Counted from the stretch's first letter, positions 23,777 through 33,557 are shown. The stretch: DNA of 64,000 nt from Thalassovita gelatinovora (GCF_001458355.1 NZ_CYSA01000007.1:188501-252500), one strand, 5' to 3'. Notes: generated by a model from the sequence alone, not told the origin. Translations and numbers: made by a program.

Positions 23777-25302
23777 GCGACGTCCCCAACCACGCGCAGG
23801 GTTTCGGTCAGGCTGGACGTTCCCGCCGCAGCTGCCGTCAGCCCCTGCCCGAACAGGGTTTCACTGACGCCCAGCGCATGCGTCTTCATTTCGGTTTCGG
23901 TGGCGCCCCGATCAATCGCGGCGCGCAGGGTTTCGCCCACTTCGATCATTTCGAAAATCCCGATCCGACCGGAATGGCCGGAGCCACCACAGGTGTCGCA
24001 GCCGAAAGGTTCATAAAGCACATCAGGCACCGCGATGCCGTGACGGCGAAAAAGGTCGGCTTCGTCTTCGGTTGGTTGGTGCGGGCGGCGACAGTCAGGG
24101 CAAAGTTTGCGCAATAACCGCTGCGCAATAACCCCGCGCAAAGTGGCGGCGATCAGGAAATTGTCGAGGCCGAGATCGCGCAGCCGCACGATGGCCCCGA
24201 TCGAGCTGTTGGCATGCAGAGACGAAAACACCAAATGCCCGGTCAGCGCGGCCTGAGTCGCGACGCTGGCGGTTTCGGGATCGCGGATTTCACCCACCAG
24301 AATCACATCCGGGTCTTGCCGCAGCGTGGCACGCAGACCGGCAGCGAAGGTCATGCCGATATCGGCGTTGATCTGACTTTGCGATATGCCGGGCAGATCG
24401 TATTCGATCGGGTCTTCGACGGTGACGATATTGCGTTCGGCCCGGTCAGCCAGTTGCAACAGCGAATAAAGCGTCGTTGTCTTGCCCGCGCCGGTCGGGC
24501 CAGTGGCCAGAATGATCCCGTTGGGCAGCGCCGACAGCCGTTTCAACAAGGTCTGCTGCGTCCGGGTCAGGCCCAGATCGGTTAGCGGCATCAACCCTGC
24601 CGAGCGATCAAGAATCCGCAAAACGATGCGTTCGCCGTAATGACCGGGCAGCGATGATACCCGTGTGTCGATCATCCGCCCGCCCAGCGTCAGCGGAATG
24701 CGCCCGTCCTGCGGCAGCCGGGTTTCGGCGATATCCAACCCGGCCATCACCTTGAGCCGCGACACGATCCGTTTCACCGGCACGTCGGGGCGGTCCATCA
24801 CTTCTTGCAGGAAGCCATCGATCCGCATCCGCACCCGCAGCCCGTGTTCATGTGGTTCCACATGCAGGTCCGACGCCCCGTTCAGCACGGCCCGTTTCAG
24901 CAACCGATTGACCAGCTGGATCACCGGCGCGTCGCCGGGATCGTCCAGCAGATCGCGCTGCCGGGCATTGGCAGCGCTGTCTTCGAGATCGAACAGAAGT
25001 TCGGGATCGGTGCCAGTATCGGCATCGGTTTCGCCGGCGTTGTATATTCGCGCCAGCGCGGTTTCGAACCCGGCCTGATCGGTTTCCTGCACATCGACAT
25101 CGGGGACCAGACCCAGCCGCCGCTGCGCTTCGCGCAGGCCAAGCTGGGTGACGGCGGGGCCGACGATCAGCCGCCCGTCCTCCAGCAAAACCTGCTGATC
25201 ACGGGCAAAAGCGAAGGGCAGCTTAGTTGCCAAACTGGATTCGGCTGGGAAGCGGTGGGAAGTTTCGGCGTTGCGCGACATCATCGACGAATCCGGCATC
25301 AA
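23773..25302 (-). CDS. gspE: Type II secretion ATPase GspE
   Basis: Up to 509 residues. Walker A is GPTGAGKTTTLYSLL; the Asp-box region and Walker B-type ILVGEIRDPETA follow, with TQAALTGHLVFSSLHAN as His box. A zinc site of two CxxC pairs (CPDC and CDTC) is present near the C-terminus, as in GspE. The protein powers pseudopilus assembly from the cytoplasm. The start is uncertain: the ATG at 25302 overlaps the end of gspD by 80 bases, while a TTG at 25233 would remove most of that overlap. The N-terminal GspL-binding domain is present either way. Confidence 0.93.
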   Translation of the reverse strand: MMPDSSMMSRNAETSHRFPAESSLATKLPFAFARDQQVLLEDGRLIVGPAVTQLGLREAQRRLGLVPDVDVQETDQAGFETALARIYNAGETDADTGTDPELLFDLEDSAANARQRDLLDDPGDAPVIQLVNRLLKRAVLNGASDLHVEPHEHGLRVRMRIDGFLQEVMDRPDVPVKRIVSRLKVMAGLDIAETRLPQDGRIPLTLGGRMIDTRVSSLPGHYGERIVLRILDRSAGLMPLTDLGLTRTQQTLLKRLSALPNGIILATGPTGAGKTTTLYSLLQLADRAERNIVTVEDPIEYDLPGISQSQINADIGMTFAAGLRATLRQDPDVILVGEIRDPETASVATQAALTGHLVFSSLHANSSIGAIVRLRDLGLDNFLIAATLRGVIAQRLLRKLCPDCRRPHQPTEDEADLFRRHGIAVPDVLYEPFGCDTCGGSGHSGRIGIFEMIEVGETLRAAIDRGATETEMKTHALGVSETLFGQGLTAAAAGTSSLTETLRVVGDVA

Positions 25303-27190
25303 ACGGTTGGTTCAGGTCAACCCCGTCAAAGGGCAGCGCCCCGGACGGTGATTTCGGGTACTTTCCGTCATCCAGGGGTTCGATGGCAAGGCTTGCTTTG
25401 CGCGCATCACGGGCGATTTTGCGGCTGAGGTCCTGCGCTTCTTGTTCGGAATTGACCACCTGTGGGCGCAACAGCACCAACAGAACCCGTTGGTTCTTGG
25501 TGGCGTTCTTGCCCCGGAACAACCCGCCGATCAGCGGCAGTTTGGAAATGCCCGGCACCCTTTGGCTGACTGACCCTGAGCCGTTTTCCAACAATCCGCC
25601 AAGCAAGATCACGTTGCCATCACGCACCAGAACGGATGTCGACAGCGACCGTTTCGAAGTGATTTCCCCGCCCGAAGCCGCCTGCGACGAGGTCAGGTTC
25701 GACACTTCTTGCTTGATATCCATCCGCACGGTGCGGTCGGCGTTGATCTGTGGCGTGACGTTCAGGGTCAGGCCGACATCCTGCCGTTCGATGGTCTGAA
25801 ACGGGTTTTCCACCGCGCTATCGCCGACGGTGGAATAGGCCCCGGTGACGAAAGGCACGTTCTGCGCCACGACGATTTCGGCTTCTTGATTGTTCAGGGT
25901 CATGATCGACGGGGTCGATAACAGTCGGGTCGAGGTGGTCGAGGCCACGGCAGACAGGAACCCGGCGACGCCGCGGTCGCCCTGTGACGGCACCCCGGCA
26001 ATGATCCCGCCCGATCCGGCATCGATGGTGGTGCCGTTGAGGACCGAGGCCACCAGATTGGTCAGGCTGGGACGGCCCTCCAGCGTGAATTGCGCCCCGC
26101 CAACCACCGCATTGTTCAGAATTCCGGCCCATTGCACCGCCAGATCGGCAAAGCCGTCGACCGACATTTCAAAGATCACCGCTTCGACCAGAACCTGACG
26201 CGGGCGGCGGTCAAGATAGCGGATCATGCTGACGATATCGTCCATCCGGTCCTGCGGTGCCGTCACCAGCAATGTATTGGTCTGTGGTTCCGGCACGATA
26301 TGGATGGGGGCTTCGTTCGCGCCTTGCTGTTCGTTGGTGATGGCGCGCAACACTACATCCGCCAGCGCGGCAGCATCGGCATAGTTCAGCCCCACCGCGT
26401 GACTGACGACGTTGTTTTGCTGGGTATCCAGCCGCGATGCCAACACCCGGATCTTTTCCCGAAAATCGGCGGAACCGGACACCACAAGGGCGTTGGACCG
26501 GCGATCCACCGACAGCGCCGCGCCGTCCGGCAAGATGCCCATCGACTGAATCACCTGAGCCACTTCGGACGCGTTGGCATTGCGCAGCCTGATCATCTGA
26601 ATCGGTTCATCGCGCGGTTGGTCCAGACGGCGGATCAGCGCTTCGATCCGGCGGAAATTCTGACCGCGGTCGGACAGGATCAGCATCTTAGAACCGGGCA
26701 CCGGGGTCAGGATCGCATCGGCGGGCAACAATGGCCGCACCACTTCGACGACATCTTGCAAGGGTGCGTTTTCGACTTCGATCACCCTTGTTTCATAGGT
26801 GCCTTTGCTGCCGGCAACATCCGGTCCCGACGCCAATCCGCGCGCATTGCGCATGGCCACGATCCGATCCGCCCCGCCGCCTTCGATCAAGGTCAGGCCA
26901 TTGAGTTCCAGCACGCTGAGAAAGACTTCGTAAAGTTCATCTGCGGACATGTCGTCGGGGGCAAGAACAGTGACGTTGCCGCGCACTTCGGGGTCCAGAA
27001 TGAAACGGCGGTTGGTCGCTTCGGAGACGATTTCGATAAAGCTGCGGATATCGGCATCGCGCAGATCCAAAGCCACCTGCGCCCGCGCCGGTTGGGCATC
27101 CAGAACGAGGATTGCCAAGGGGCCGATACCCGTCGCGAGCATCAGCCCGAACGCGGCCAGTGCAGGCCGGATCGACGCTAGAATTTTCAT
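25223..27190 (-). CDS. gspD: Type II secretion secretin GspD
   Basis: 655 residues. A signal peptide ends near PARAQ. The N0 domain (VALDLRDADIRSFIEIVS, FILDPEVRGNVTV) is followed by three KH-like N domains (VIEVENAPLQDVVEVV, RLRNANASEVAQVIQ, HAVGLNYADAAAL) and the secretin barrel with VPFVTGAY, ILLGGLLENGSGS and VPGISKLPLIGGLFRGK. It forms the outer-membrane pore of the system. The C-terminal tail is short and I do not see a clear pilotin-binding S domain. First gene of gspDEF, with its promoter in the 226 bases upstream. Confidence 0.95.
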   Translation of the reverse strand: MKILASIRPALAAFGLMLATGIGPLAILVLDAQPARAQVALDLRDADIRSFIEIVSEATNRRFILDPEVRGNVTVLAPDDMSADELYEVFLSVLELNGLTLIEGGGADRIVAMRNARGLASGPDVAGSKGTYETRVIEVENAPLQDVVEVVRPLLPADAILTPVPGSKMLILSDRGQNFRRIEALIRRLDQPRDEPIQMIRLRNANASEVAQVIQSMGILPDGAALSVDRRSNALVVSGSADFREKIRVLASRLDTQQNNVVSHAVGLNYADAAALADVVLRAITNEQQGANEAPIHIVPEPQTNTLLVTAPQDRMDDIVSMIRYLDRRPRQVLVEAVIFEMSVDGFADLAVQWAGILNNAVVGGAQFTLEGRPSLTNLVASVLNGTTIDAGSGGIIAGVPSQGDRGVAGFLSAVASTTSTRLLSTPSIMTLNNQEAEIVVAQNVPFVTGAYSTVGDSAVENPFQTIERQDVGLTLNVTPQINADRTVRMDIKQEVSNLTSSQAASGGEITSKRSLSTSVLVRDGNVILLGGLLENGSGSVSQRVPGISKLPLIGGLFRGKNATKNQRVLLVLLRPQVVNSEQEAQDLSRKIARDARKASLAIEPLDDGKYPKSPSGALPFDGVDLNQPFDAGFVDDVAQRRNFPPLPSRIQFGN

Positions 27191-27416
27191 AACCTGCTCT
27201 TTCGTCCCGGGCAGATTTCCCTTGTCCCGGGGTTGCCTGCCACTTGTAATTTCCCGGCATCATAGCCGAATGGGCGTCAAAAGGCACTCTTTTTGGTTTG
27301 AAGCGGTCGATCTGTGACTCGTTGGCTACAACCCGCCCGCCCCCGGAAGTGTGGGCACAATCGCTGCGACCGCAACGAAACCGGTTTTGGCACGATAAAT
27401 CCCGGAAAATTCGGGG

Positions 27417-28361
27417 TCAGACCAGCACGGCCAGCAGGATACTGAGGGTCACAAAGGACCCAAAAGTCGCCCCCAGAAGCGCGATCGAGGCCACGCCTTC
27501 GTGGCCGTAATCCAGTGCGAAAACGGTGTAGATCAGAAACATCGGCATCGCCGCCGACAGGATCACCGCCATGTGCATGTCCGCCCCCAGCATCGGCAGG
27601 CCGATCAGCGGCAGCAACAGCGCCGCCGCAGCCACCAGCGCCGGGTGCAGGATCAGCTTACCCAAGATAATTTGCGTCGCCAGAACCTGATTTCCTTTCA
27701 ACGGCAGCCCGAACAGCGATCCACCGATCACGAACAGCGCCAAGGCGCTGGCAGAAGCCGCCAGCATATCGAGCAACCGCAGCCCCGCCGCAGGCAGCGT
27801 GACCCCCGACAGCATGACCGCCAGCCCGGCCAGCAAGCCGATGAAAAGCGGCCGTTTCAGGATCGACAGGAACAGCGATCCCAGCATGTGCCAGCGGCTT
27901 TTATGCGTCTGGTCGCGCGACGATTCCAGCAACACCAGACCGATCGGGATCAGAACGAAATTTTCCACGACGAAGTTCAACGCCAGAATGATGCCCGCCT
28001 TGTCGGGAAACAGCAGCAACATGACCGGATAGCCGACAAAGCCGGAATTGGGACAGCTTGCCCCCATCACCCCGATGGCGCGACGCGCCGGGCCTGTGCC
28101 CTGCACCGACAAGATCGCATACATCACCGCGATCGTCGCCACCCCGCCGACGGCGAAAACCACGATATAGGACAGGTCCAGCACTTCGGCCAGATCGCGT
28201 TTCACCAATGCGGCGCATAGCAGCGCGGGCAGGGCGATGTTCTGAACGTATTTCCCCATGATTTTCATGTCGGTCGGGCTGAACATGCCGAACCGGACCA
28301 CGGCAAAGCCAAAGGCGATGGCCGCGAAGATCGGGAAGGTGATGGAAAGGATGTCGATCAT
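27417..28361 (-). CDS. AEC family permease (auxin efflux carrier-like)
   Basis: 314 residues, about ten membrane helices in two halves. The start region IDILSITFPIFAAIAFGFAVVRFG, the segment GASCPNSGFVGYPVMLLLFPD and the C-terminal SAAMPMFLIYTVFALDYGHE are the conserved AEC blocks. Bacterial members transport malate, other organic acids or amino acids; the substrate here is unknown. The ATG at 28361 overlaps the stop of the HD-hydrolase gene by ATGA, and is chosen over the ATG at 28376. It is the third gene of the aroC-HD-AEC unit. Confidence 0.85.
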   Translation of the reverse strand: MIDILSITFPIFAAIAFGFAVVRFGMFSPTDMKIMGKYVQNIALPALLCAALVKRDLAEVLDLSYIVVFAVGGVATIAVMYAILSVQGTGPARRAIGVMGASCPNSGFVGYPVMLLLFPDKAGIILALNFVVENFVLIPIGLVLLESSRDQTHKSRWHMLGSLFLSILKRPLFIGLLAGLAVMLSGVTLPAAGLRLLDMLAASASALALFVIGGSLFGLPLKGNQVLATQIILGKLILHPALVAAAALLLPLIGLPMLGADMHMAVILSAAMPMFLIYTVFALDYGHEGVASIALLGATFGSFVTLSILLAVLV

Positions 28362-29017
28362 GTCTGAAAGGTCCAATGTTGCGGCGGTTCGGTGCCGATT
28401 TCGTCAGCGAGATCGGACAGGTAGCGGTGCATTGACGAAAGGCGTTTCTGCGCCAATGCGCGCCCGGTTTCGGTTGTCATGCCGTCGGCCAACCGCAACA
28501 GCTTAGCCGGCCAGTGATCCAGCGCATAGGCGCCGTCATCCGGGGTGCGGTGGATGGCGAAAGGGTCATCGGGGTGATGGATAGGGCGGTTCAACTGGCC
28601 CGACACGGCAAACGCCCGGGCAATGCCGATGGCCCCGATCGCATCCATCCGGTCGGCATCGCGCAGGATGCGGGCTTCTTGGGTTTCAGGCTCTATTCCA
28701 GCGGAAAAGCTGTGGGCTTCGATGGCGTGACGGGTTTGGGCAATCTCGGTTTTGGAAAATCCCAGTGTTTGCAGATGCGGCGCAGCGGCCTTTGCGGCCA
28801 GTTGCGACGCCTGCGTCCGGTTCGGTGCGTCCTTGGGCAGGTTGACCAGATCGTGCAGGTAAGCCGCTGCCAGCAGCACCTTGCGATTGCCGCCTTCTGC
28901 CGCTGCGATCCGGGTGCAAGTGGACCAGACCCGATCCAGATGCGCCAGATCATGGGCGCTGTCCTGCGCCATGTCGCGCCCGGCAATATCCCGCAGGGTC
29001 TGACGCAGAGGGTCCAT
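28358..29017 (-). CDS. HD domain phosphohydrolase (YedJ-like)
   Basis: 219 residues. An HD metal site is visible: the first His in AHDLAHLDRVW, then AAYLHDLVNLP with the paired His-Asp, and the later DADRMDAIGAIGIARAF. This matches the YedJ/YpgQ-like branch of HD hydrolases, which dephosphorylate nucleotides or related phosphates; the substrate cannot be predicted. The ATG overlaps the last base of the aroC stop (TGATG), while a GTG at 29020 is an alternative start. It sits between aroC and the AEC permease in one operon. Confidence 0.8.
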   Translation of the reverse strand: MDPLRQTLRDIAGRDMAQDSAHDLAHLDRVWSTCTRIAAAEGGNRKVLLAAAYLHDLVNLPKDAPNRTQASQLAAKAAAPHLQTLGFSKTEIAQTRHAIEAHSFSAGIEPETQEARILRDADRMDAIGAIGIARAFAVSGQLNRPIHHPDDPFAIHRTPDDGAYALDHWPAKLLRLADGMTTETGRALAQKRLSSMHRYLSDLADEIGTEPPQHWTFQT

Positions 29018-30123
29018 CACCCGATGGTGCCGCGATTTTCGCCGATCTGACCGCGGTGCAACAGCAGGTGATCGAGGATCACGCAGGCCATCATCGCTTC
29101 GGCCACCGGAACCGCGCGGATGCCAACGCAGGGGTCGTGGCGGCCCTTGGTGATCACCTCGGTCGCGGTGCCGTCCCGGCGGATTGATTGGCGCGGGGTC
29201 AGAATCGACGACGTCGGCTTGACGGCAAAGCGCACCACCACGTCTTGCCCGGTGGAAATCCCGCCAAGAATGCCACCCGCGTGGTTCGAGGAAAACACAG
29301 GCTGACCATCATTACCCATGAAGATTTCATCGGCGTTTTGCGACCCGCGCAGTTTCGCCGCTGCCATGCCTTCGCCGATCTCGACGCCCTTGACGGCGTT
29401 GATCGACATCATCGCGGCGGCCAGATCGGTGTCGAGCTTGCCATAGACCGGGGCGCCAATGCCGGCAGGAACGCCGCGCGCCACCACTTCGACCACGGCG
29501 CCGACGGAATCGTGATCCTTGCGCAGCTTTTGCAGGTAATCTTCCCAGTGTTGCGCGATGTCGGCCGTTTGTGGAATCCAGAAATCATTCTGATCAATGG
29601 CATCCCAGTCGAATTTTTCCCGGTCGATTTCAAGATCACCCATCGCGGTCATGTAGCCCTTGATCTGCAATCCCGGCACCATCGCCTTGATCGCTTCGCG
29701 CGCCACACCTCCGGCGGCCACTCGGGCGGCGGTTTCGCGGGCCGAAGACCGGCCACCGCCGCGGTAATCGCGGTTACCGTATTTCAAATGATAAGTAAGG
29801 TCAGCATGCCCGGGGCGGAAGGTTTGTGAAATCTCACCGTAATCGCGTGACCGCTGATCGGTGTTTTCGATCATCAACTGAATTGGTGTGCCGGTGGTTT
29901 TGCCGTCAAACACGCCCGACAGGATTTTCACCGCGTCGGGTTCATTGCGCTGTGTGGTGTTTTTGTTCTGCCCCGGACGGCGCATGTCCAGCCAGTGCTG
30001 CAACATCGCCGCATCGACCGGCACTTCGGGCGGGCAGCCATCCACCGTTGCCCCCAAGGCAGGCCCGTGGCTTTCGCCCCAGGTGGTGACGCGGAACAGG
30101 TGACCGAAAGTGTTCATGCTCAT
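29017..30123 (-). CDS. aroC: Chorismate synthase
   Basis: 368 residues. The signature [17 protein letters not shown] near the start, the FMN-binding [19 protein letters not shown] and the C-terminal KPTSSIL with [19 protein letters not shown] identify AroC. The enzyme makes chorismate from EPSP, the last common step of aromatic amino-acid synthesis, using reduced FMN. The ATG at 30123 has AAGGAG eight bases upstream and is preferred over the frame's earlier start. It is divergent from the TPP-riboswitch/thiBPQ unit and followed by coupled HD and AEC genes. Confidence 0.95.
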   Translation of the reverse strand: MSMNTFGHLFRVTTWGESHGPALGATVDGCPPEVPVDAAMLQHWLDMRRPGQNKNTTQRNEPDAVKILSGVFDGKTTGTPIQLMIENTDQRSRDYGEISQTFRPGHADLTYHLKYGNRDYRGGGRSSARETAARVAAGGVAREAIKAMVPGLQIKGYMTAMGDLEIDREKFDWDAIDQNDFWIPQTADIAQHWEDYLQKLRKDHDSVGAVVEVVARGVPAGIGAPVYGKLDTDLAAAMMSINAVKGVEIGEGMAAAKLRGSQNADEIFMGNDGQPVFSSNHAGGILGGISTGQDVVVRFAVKPTSSILTPRQSIRRDGTATEVITKGRHDPCVGIRAVPVAEAMMACVILDHLLLHRGQIGENRGTIG

Positions 30124-30217
30124 TGCAGCGCTCCTTTGATGCCTGCAATACAAAGGGTGGCCGTGGCGCTCAAGCTGTTTTGCCTTGAAACGCGTGATCT
30201 GTGGCGCTAGGTCTGCG

Positions 30218-30312
30218 CTTACCTCGGGGTGCCTGCCACGCGTTGTGACCGGCTGAGATGCGATATTGCGAACCCGTTGAACCTGAACCGGTTAAGACCG
30301 GCGGAGGGAAGG
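30218..30312 (+). ncRNA. TPP (thi-box) riboswitch
   Basis: All core elements are readable in order: CGGGGTGCC, GGCTGAGATG, AACCCGTTGAACCTGAACCGGTTA and GGCGGAGGGA. P1 can form between CTTACCTC (30218-30225) and GAGGGAAG (30304-30311) with one mismatch. It lies directly before thiB, as expected for a thiamine pyrophosphate sensor controlling thiamine uptake. Confidence 0.95.
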
Positions 30313-30315
30313 TTT

Positions 30316-30364
30316 GGATAATGGTATCCGTTCTGACTCCGCCCGTCGCAGTGAGGAGGATACC
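30316..30364 (+). promoter_or_regulatory. Expression platform that can hide the thiB ribosome site
   Basis: GGTATCC (30323-30329) pairs perfectly with GGATACC (30358-30364), which would bury the thiB Shine-Dalgarno GGAGG (30355-30359). The same TATCC can instead pair with an upstream GGATA (30316-30320). There is no T-run, so control is probably at translation rather than termination. Confidence 0.7.
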
Positions 30365-30365
30365 A

Positions 30366-31346
30366 ATGAAGTATCTTGCATTTGCCACGGGATTGTTTGC
30401 TGCCACCACAGCCGTGGCCGAAACACCCGTTTTGACAATCTACACCTATGACAGTTTCGTGTCCGACTGGGGCCCCGGCCCGGCGGTGGAAAAAGCGTTC
30501 GAAGAGGTCTGCGATTGCGACCTTCAATTCGTCGGTGCCGGCGATGGCGCGGCTTTGTTGGGGCGGTTGAAGCTGGAAGGTGCGCGCACCGAGGCCGACG
30601 TGGTTCTGGGGCTGGACACCAACCTGACTGCCGCTGCCGCCGCGACCGGGCTGTTCGCGCAATCCCCGGTCAGCGCCGAATACGCTCTGCCGGTGGCGTG
30701 GAACGATCCGCTTTTCGTGCCTTATGACTGGGGCTATTTCGCCTTCGTTCAGAATGCCGATCTGGAAAATGCCCCCGCCGATTTCAAAGCGCTGGCTGAC
30801 AGCGATCTGAAAATCGTCATCCAGGACCCGCGCAGTTCGACCCCCGGTCTGGGCCTGCTGATGTGGGTGAAAGCGGCCTATGGCGACGAGGCCCCGGCGA
30901 TCTGGGCGGGCCTGAGCGACAACATCGTCACAGTGACCAAGGGTTGGTCCGAAGCTTACGGGCTGTTTCTGGAAGGCGAGGCGGATATGGTTCTGTCTTA
31001 CACCACATCGCCCGCCTATCACCTGATCGCCGAAGAAGACGCATCGAAAACGGCGGCGCCTTTTACCGAAGGACATTATCTTCAGATCGAAGTCGCGGGC
31101 AAAATCGCCGGAACCGATCAGCCTGAATTGGCCGATCAGTTTTTGCAGTTCATGGTGACAGATGCGTTCCAGTCGGTGATCCCGACCACCAACTGGATGT
31201 ATCCCGCCGTGACCCCCGAAACGGGGTTGCCGGAAGGATTCGAGACCCTGATTCAGCCTGAAAAGGCCTTGATGGTGCCCCCAGCCGATGCGGATACCAT
31301 ACGCGACGCGGCGCTGGCCGAATGGCTCGAGGCGTTGACGCAATGA
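30366..31346 (+). CDS. thiB: Thiamine ABC transporter substrate-binding protein
   Basis: 326 residues with a Sec signal (KYLAFATGLFAATTAVAE). The mature start PVLTIYTYDSFVSDWGPGPAVEKAFE and the segment LGLDTN are typical of ThiB/TbpA, which binds thiamine, TMP and TPP in the periplasm. Two cysteines in CDCDLQF also match the family. It is the first gene of thiBPQ and sits directly behind a TPP riboswitch, which supports thiamine as the substrate. The stop overlaps the thiP start. Confidence 0.93.
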   Translation: MKYLAFATGLFAATTAVAETPVLTIYTYDSFVSDWGPGPAVEKAFEEVCDCDLQFVGAGDGAALLGRLKLEGARTEADVVLGLDTNLTAAAAATGLFAQSPVSAEYALPVAWNDPLFVPYDWGYFAFVQNADLENAPADFKALADSDLKIVIQDPRSSTPGLGLLMWVKAAYGDEAPAIWAGLSDNIVTVTKGWSEAYGLFLEGEADMVLSYTTSPAYHLIAEEDASKTAAPFTEGHYLQIEVAGKIAGTDQPELADQFLQFMVTDAFQSVIPTTNWMYPAVTPETGLPEGFETLIQPEKALMVPPADADTIRDAALAEWLEALTQ

Positions 31347-32875
31347 TCAGAAGTGGCCCGGGATACGCGGCGGCAGGGTTTGTCCTGCTGTTCATTTTCG
31401 GGCCGCTGATCATGGTTTTTGTCAAAGCCGGGGGCGGGGTTTTACCCGGCCCCGGCGATTGGGCGGCGATCCGGTTTTCAATCACCCAAGCAACGTTGTC
31501 GGCGCTGTTCAGCACGGTTTTGGCAATCCCTGTCGCCCGTGCCTTGGCGCGGCGGCAATTTCGCGGCCGTGGGGTGTTGATCACACTGCTGGGGGCGCCT
31601 TTCATCCTGCCGGTGATCGTGGCGGTTCTGGGCCTGTTGGCGGTTTTCGGGCGTAGCGGCGCGCTAAACAGCCTGCTGATCTGGATCGGGGTGCCACCCG
31701 TGCAGATCTATGGCCTGCACGGGGTGGTGTTGGCGCATGTGTTTTTCAATCTGCCGCTGGCCACGCGCATCCTGCTGCAAGCCTGGCAGCAGATCCCGGC
31801 GGAACGGTTCCGGTTGGCCGCCAGCCTGAACCTGAGCGCGGGCCAAATCGCCCGGCAATTGGAATTTCCGATGTTGCGGGCCGCTGCGCCGGGGGCGTTC
31901 GTGGTGATTTTCGCGCTCTGCCTGAGCAGTTTCACCGTCGCACTGACCCTTGGCGGCGGGCCAAAGGCGACCACGGTGGAATTGGCGATCTATCAGGCGT
32001 TCCGGTTCGATTTCGATTTGGGTCGTGCCGCGATGTTGGCGGTGATTCAGACCCTGTTGGTGGGCATTGTGGCGCTGTTCGCGCTCAAATATTCGCACGG
32101 CGAAGGATTTGGCGCCGGGTTGGATCGGGTGGTGACGCGCTGGGATGCGCAATCGACCCTGTTACGGCTGAATGATGCTTTGATTCTGATTTTTGCGGCG
32201 CTATTTTTATTGCTGCCGCTGACGATGGTGGTGATCAACGGCATCGCTGGCTGGTCCAGAATGCCCGCTCAGGTCTATTCGGCGCTGTGGGTTTCGGTGA
32301 CGATCGCACTGTTGTCGACCGCGCTGACGCTGGCGCTGGCGCTGCCTTTGGCATTGACCGCGCTGCGGCGCGGATGGATCGAAGTGATCGGGCTGTTCGG
32401 AATTGTCAGTTCACCGCTGGTTCTGGGCACCGGGTTGTTCCTGATCGTGCATCCCTTTGCCGATCCGGCACGGTTGGCCTTTGCGGTGACGGGTCTGGTC
32501 AATGCGCTGATGGCGCTGCCGTTTACCCTGCGCGTGCTCATCCCGTCCTTGCGCGCGTCCGAGCAGAATTATGGCCGGTTGGCGGATAGTCTGGGCCTGA
32601 CCGGCTGGACCCGGCTGCGGTTGCTGTTGCTGCCCCGGGCGCGGCGGGCGCTGGGGTTTGCGGCCGGTCTGACGGCGGCGATGTCGATGGGTGATCTGGG
32701 GGTGATCACGTTGTTCGCCGATCCTAGCCACGCCACCCTGCCACTACAGATGTACCGGCTGATGGGAGCATTTCGGATGGAAGCCGCCGCCGGGGCCGGG
32801 TTGGTATTGCTGATGTCCAGTTTGGGCCTGTTTTGGATATTGGACAAAGGAGGGCGCGGTGATGTTGACGCTTGA
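31343..32875 (+). CDS. thiP: Thiamine ABC transporter permease
   Basis: 510 residues, about twelve membrane helices, made of two fused permease halves, as in ThiP. Two EAA-type loops are visible: RLAASLNLSAGQIARQLEFP and RLADSLGLTGWTRLRLLLLPR. The ATG at 31343 overlaps the thiB stop. It forms the membrane channel for thiamine with ThiB and ThiQ. The thiQ start lies inside its last codons. Confidence 0.93.
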   Translation: MIRSGPGYAAAGFVLLFIFGPLIMVFVKAGGGVLPGPGDWAAIRFSITQATLSALFSTVLAIPVARALARRQFRGRGVLITLLGAPFILPVIVAVLGLLAVFGRSGALNSLLIWIGVPPVQIYGLHGVVLAHVFFNLPLATRILLQAWQQIPAERFRLAASLNLSAGQIARQLEFPMLRAAAPGAFVVIFALCLSSFTVALTLGGGPKATTVELAIYQAFRFDFDLGRAAMLAVIQTLLVGIVALFALKYSHGEGFGAGLDRVVTRWDAQSTLLRLNDALILIFAALFLLLPLTMVVINGIAGWSRMPAQVYSALWVSVTIALLSTALTLALALPLALTALRRGWIEVIGLFGIVSSPLVLGTGLFLIVHPFADPARLAFAVTGLVNALMALPFTLRVLIPSLRASEQNYGRLADSLGLTGWTRLRLLLLPRARRALGFAAGLTAAMSMGDLGVITLFADPSHATLPLQMYRLMGAFRMEAAAGAGLVLLMSSLGLFWILDKGGRGDVDA

Positions 32876-33557
32876 ACTGGTGCGGATCGTTCAGGACGAT
32901 TTCAGCCTAGCGGTTGATTTTACGCTCGAACAGGGTCGCATATTGGCCCTGATCGGCCCGTCGGGGGCAGGAAAATCGACCCTGCTGAACGTCATCGCGG
33001 GATTTTTCCCACCGCAATCGGGTCGGGTGATGTGGCAGGGGCGTGATATCACCGGGCAAGTGCCCGGCCAGCGGCCAATCGCGATGCTGTTTCAGGACAA
33101 CAACCTGTTCCCCCACCTGAGCGCGCTACAGAATGTCAGTCTGGGCCTGCGTCCCGATCTGAAACTGGATCAGGCCGAACGGGATCAGGTGCAAGACGCG
33201 CTGCGCCGGGTCGGATTGGCGGGGCTGGGGGATCGCAAACCCGGCAACCTGTCGGGCGGACAACAAAGCCGGGTGGCCTTGGCACGGATTTTGGTTCAGC
33301 GCCGGCCGCTGGTGTTGCTGGACGAACCGTTTGCCGCGCTGGGTCCGGCGCTGAAACGCGATATGTTGCGGCTGGTTCGGGACGTGATGGCCGATATTGG
33401 CGGCACCCTGATCATGGTCAGCCATGACCCCGATGATGCGCGAATGATCGCGGATTTGACGGCAGTCGTGGCCGATGGAACGGTCAGCACGCCGCAGCCC
33501 ACGAAAGACCTGTTTGAAACCCCATCCGCCGCGCTGCGGGCCTATTTGGGCGATTGA
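32862..33557 (+). CDS. thiQ: Thiamine ABC transporter ATP-binding protein
   Basis: 231 residues. Walker A GPSGAGKST, the Q-loop MLFQDNNLFPHLSALQNV, signature LSGGQQSR, Walker B LVLLDEPFAALG and the switch His in VSHDPDD are all intact. The short length without a regulatory C-terminal domain fits ThiQ. It provides ATP hydrolysis for thiamine uptake. The ATG at 32862 is chosen over the adjacent GTG at 32859. It ends the riboswitch-controlled operon. No thiamine synthesis genes occur in the window. Confidence 0.93.
   Translation: MLTLELVRIVQDDFSLAVDFTLEQGRILALIGPSGAGKSTLLNVIAGFFPPQSGRVMWQGRDITGQVPGQRPIAMLFQDNNLFPHLSALQNVSLGLRPDLKLDQAERDQVQDALRRVGLAGLGDRKPGNLSGGQQSRVALARILVQRRPLVLLDEPFAALGPALKRDMLRLVRDVMADIGGTLIMVSHDPDDARMIADLTAVVADGTVSTPQPTKDLFETPSAALRAYLGD

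Noticed and set aside
26090-27181. 363-residue plus-strand ORF opposite gspD
   Set aside because: Shadow of the secretin gene, no start signal and no domain.
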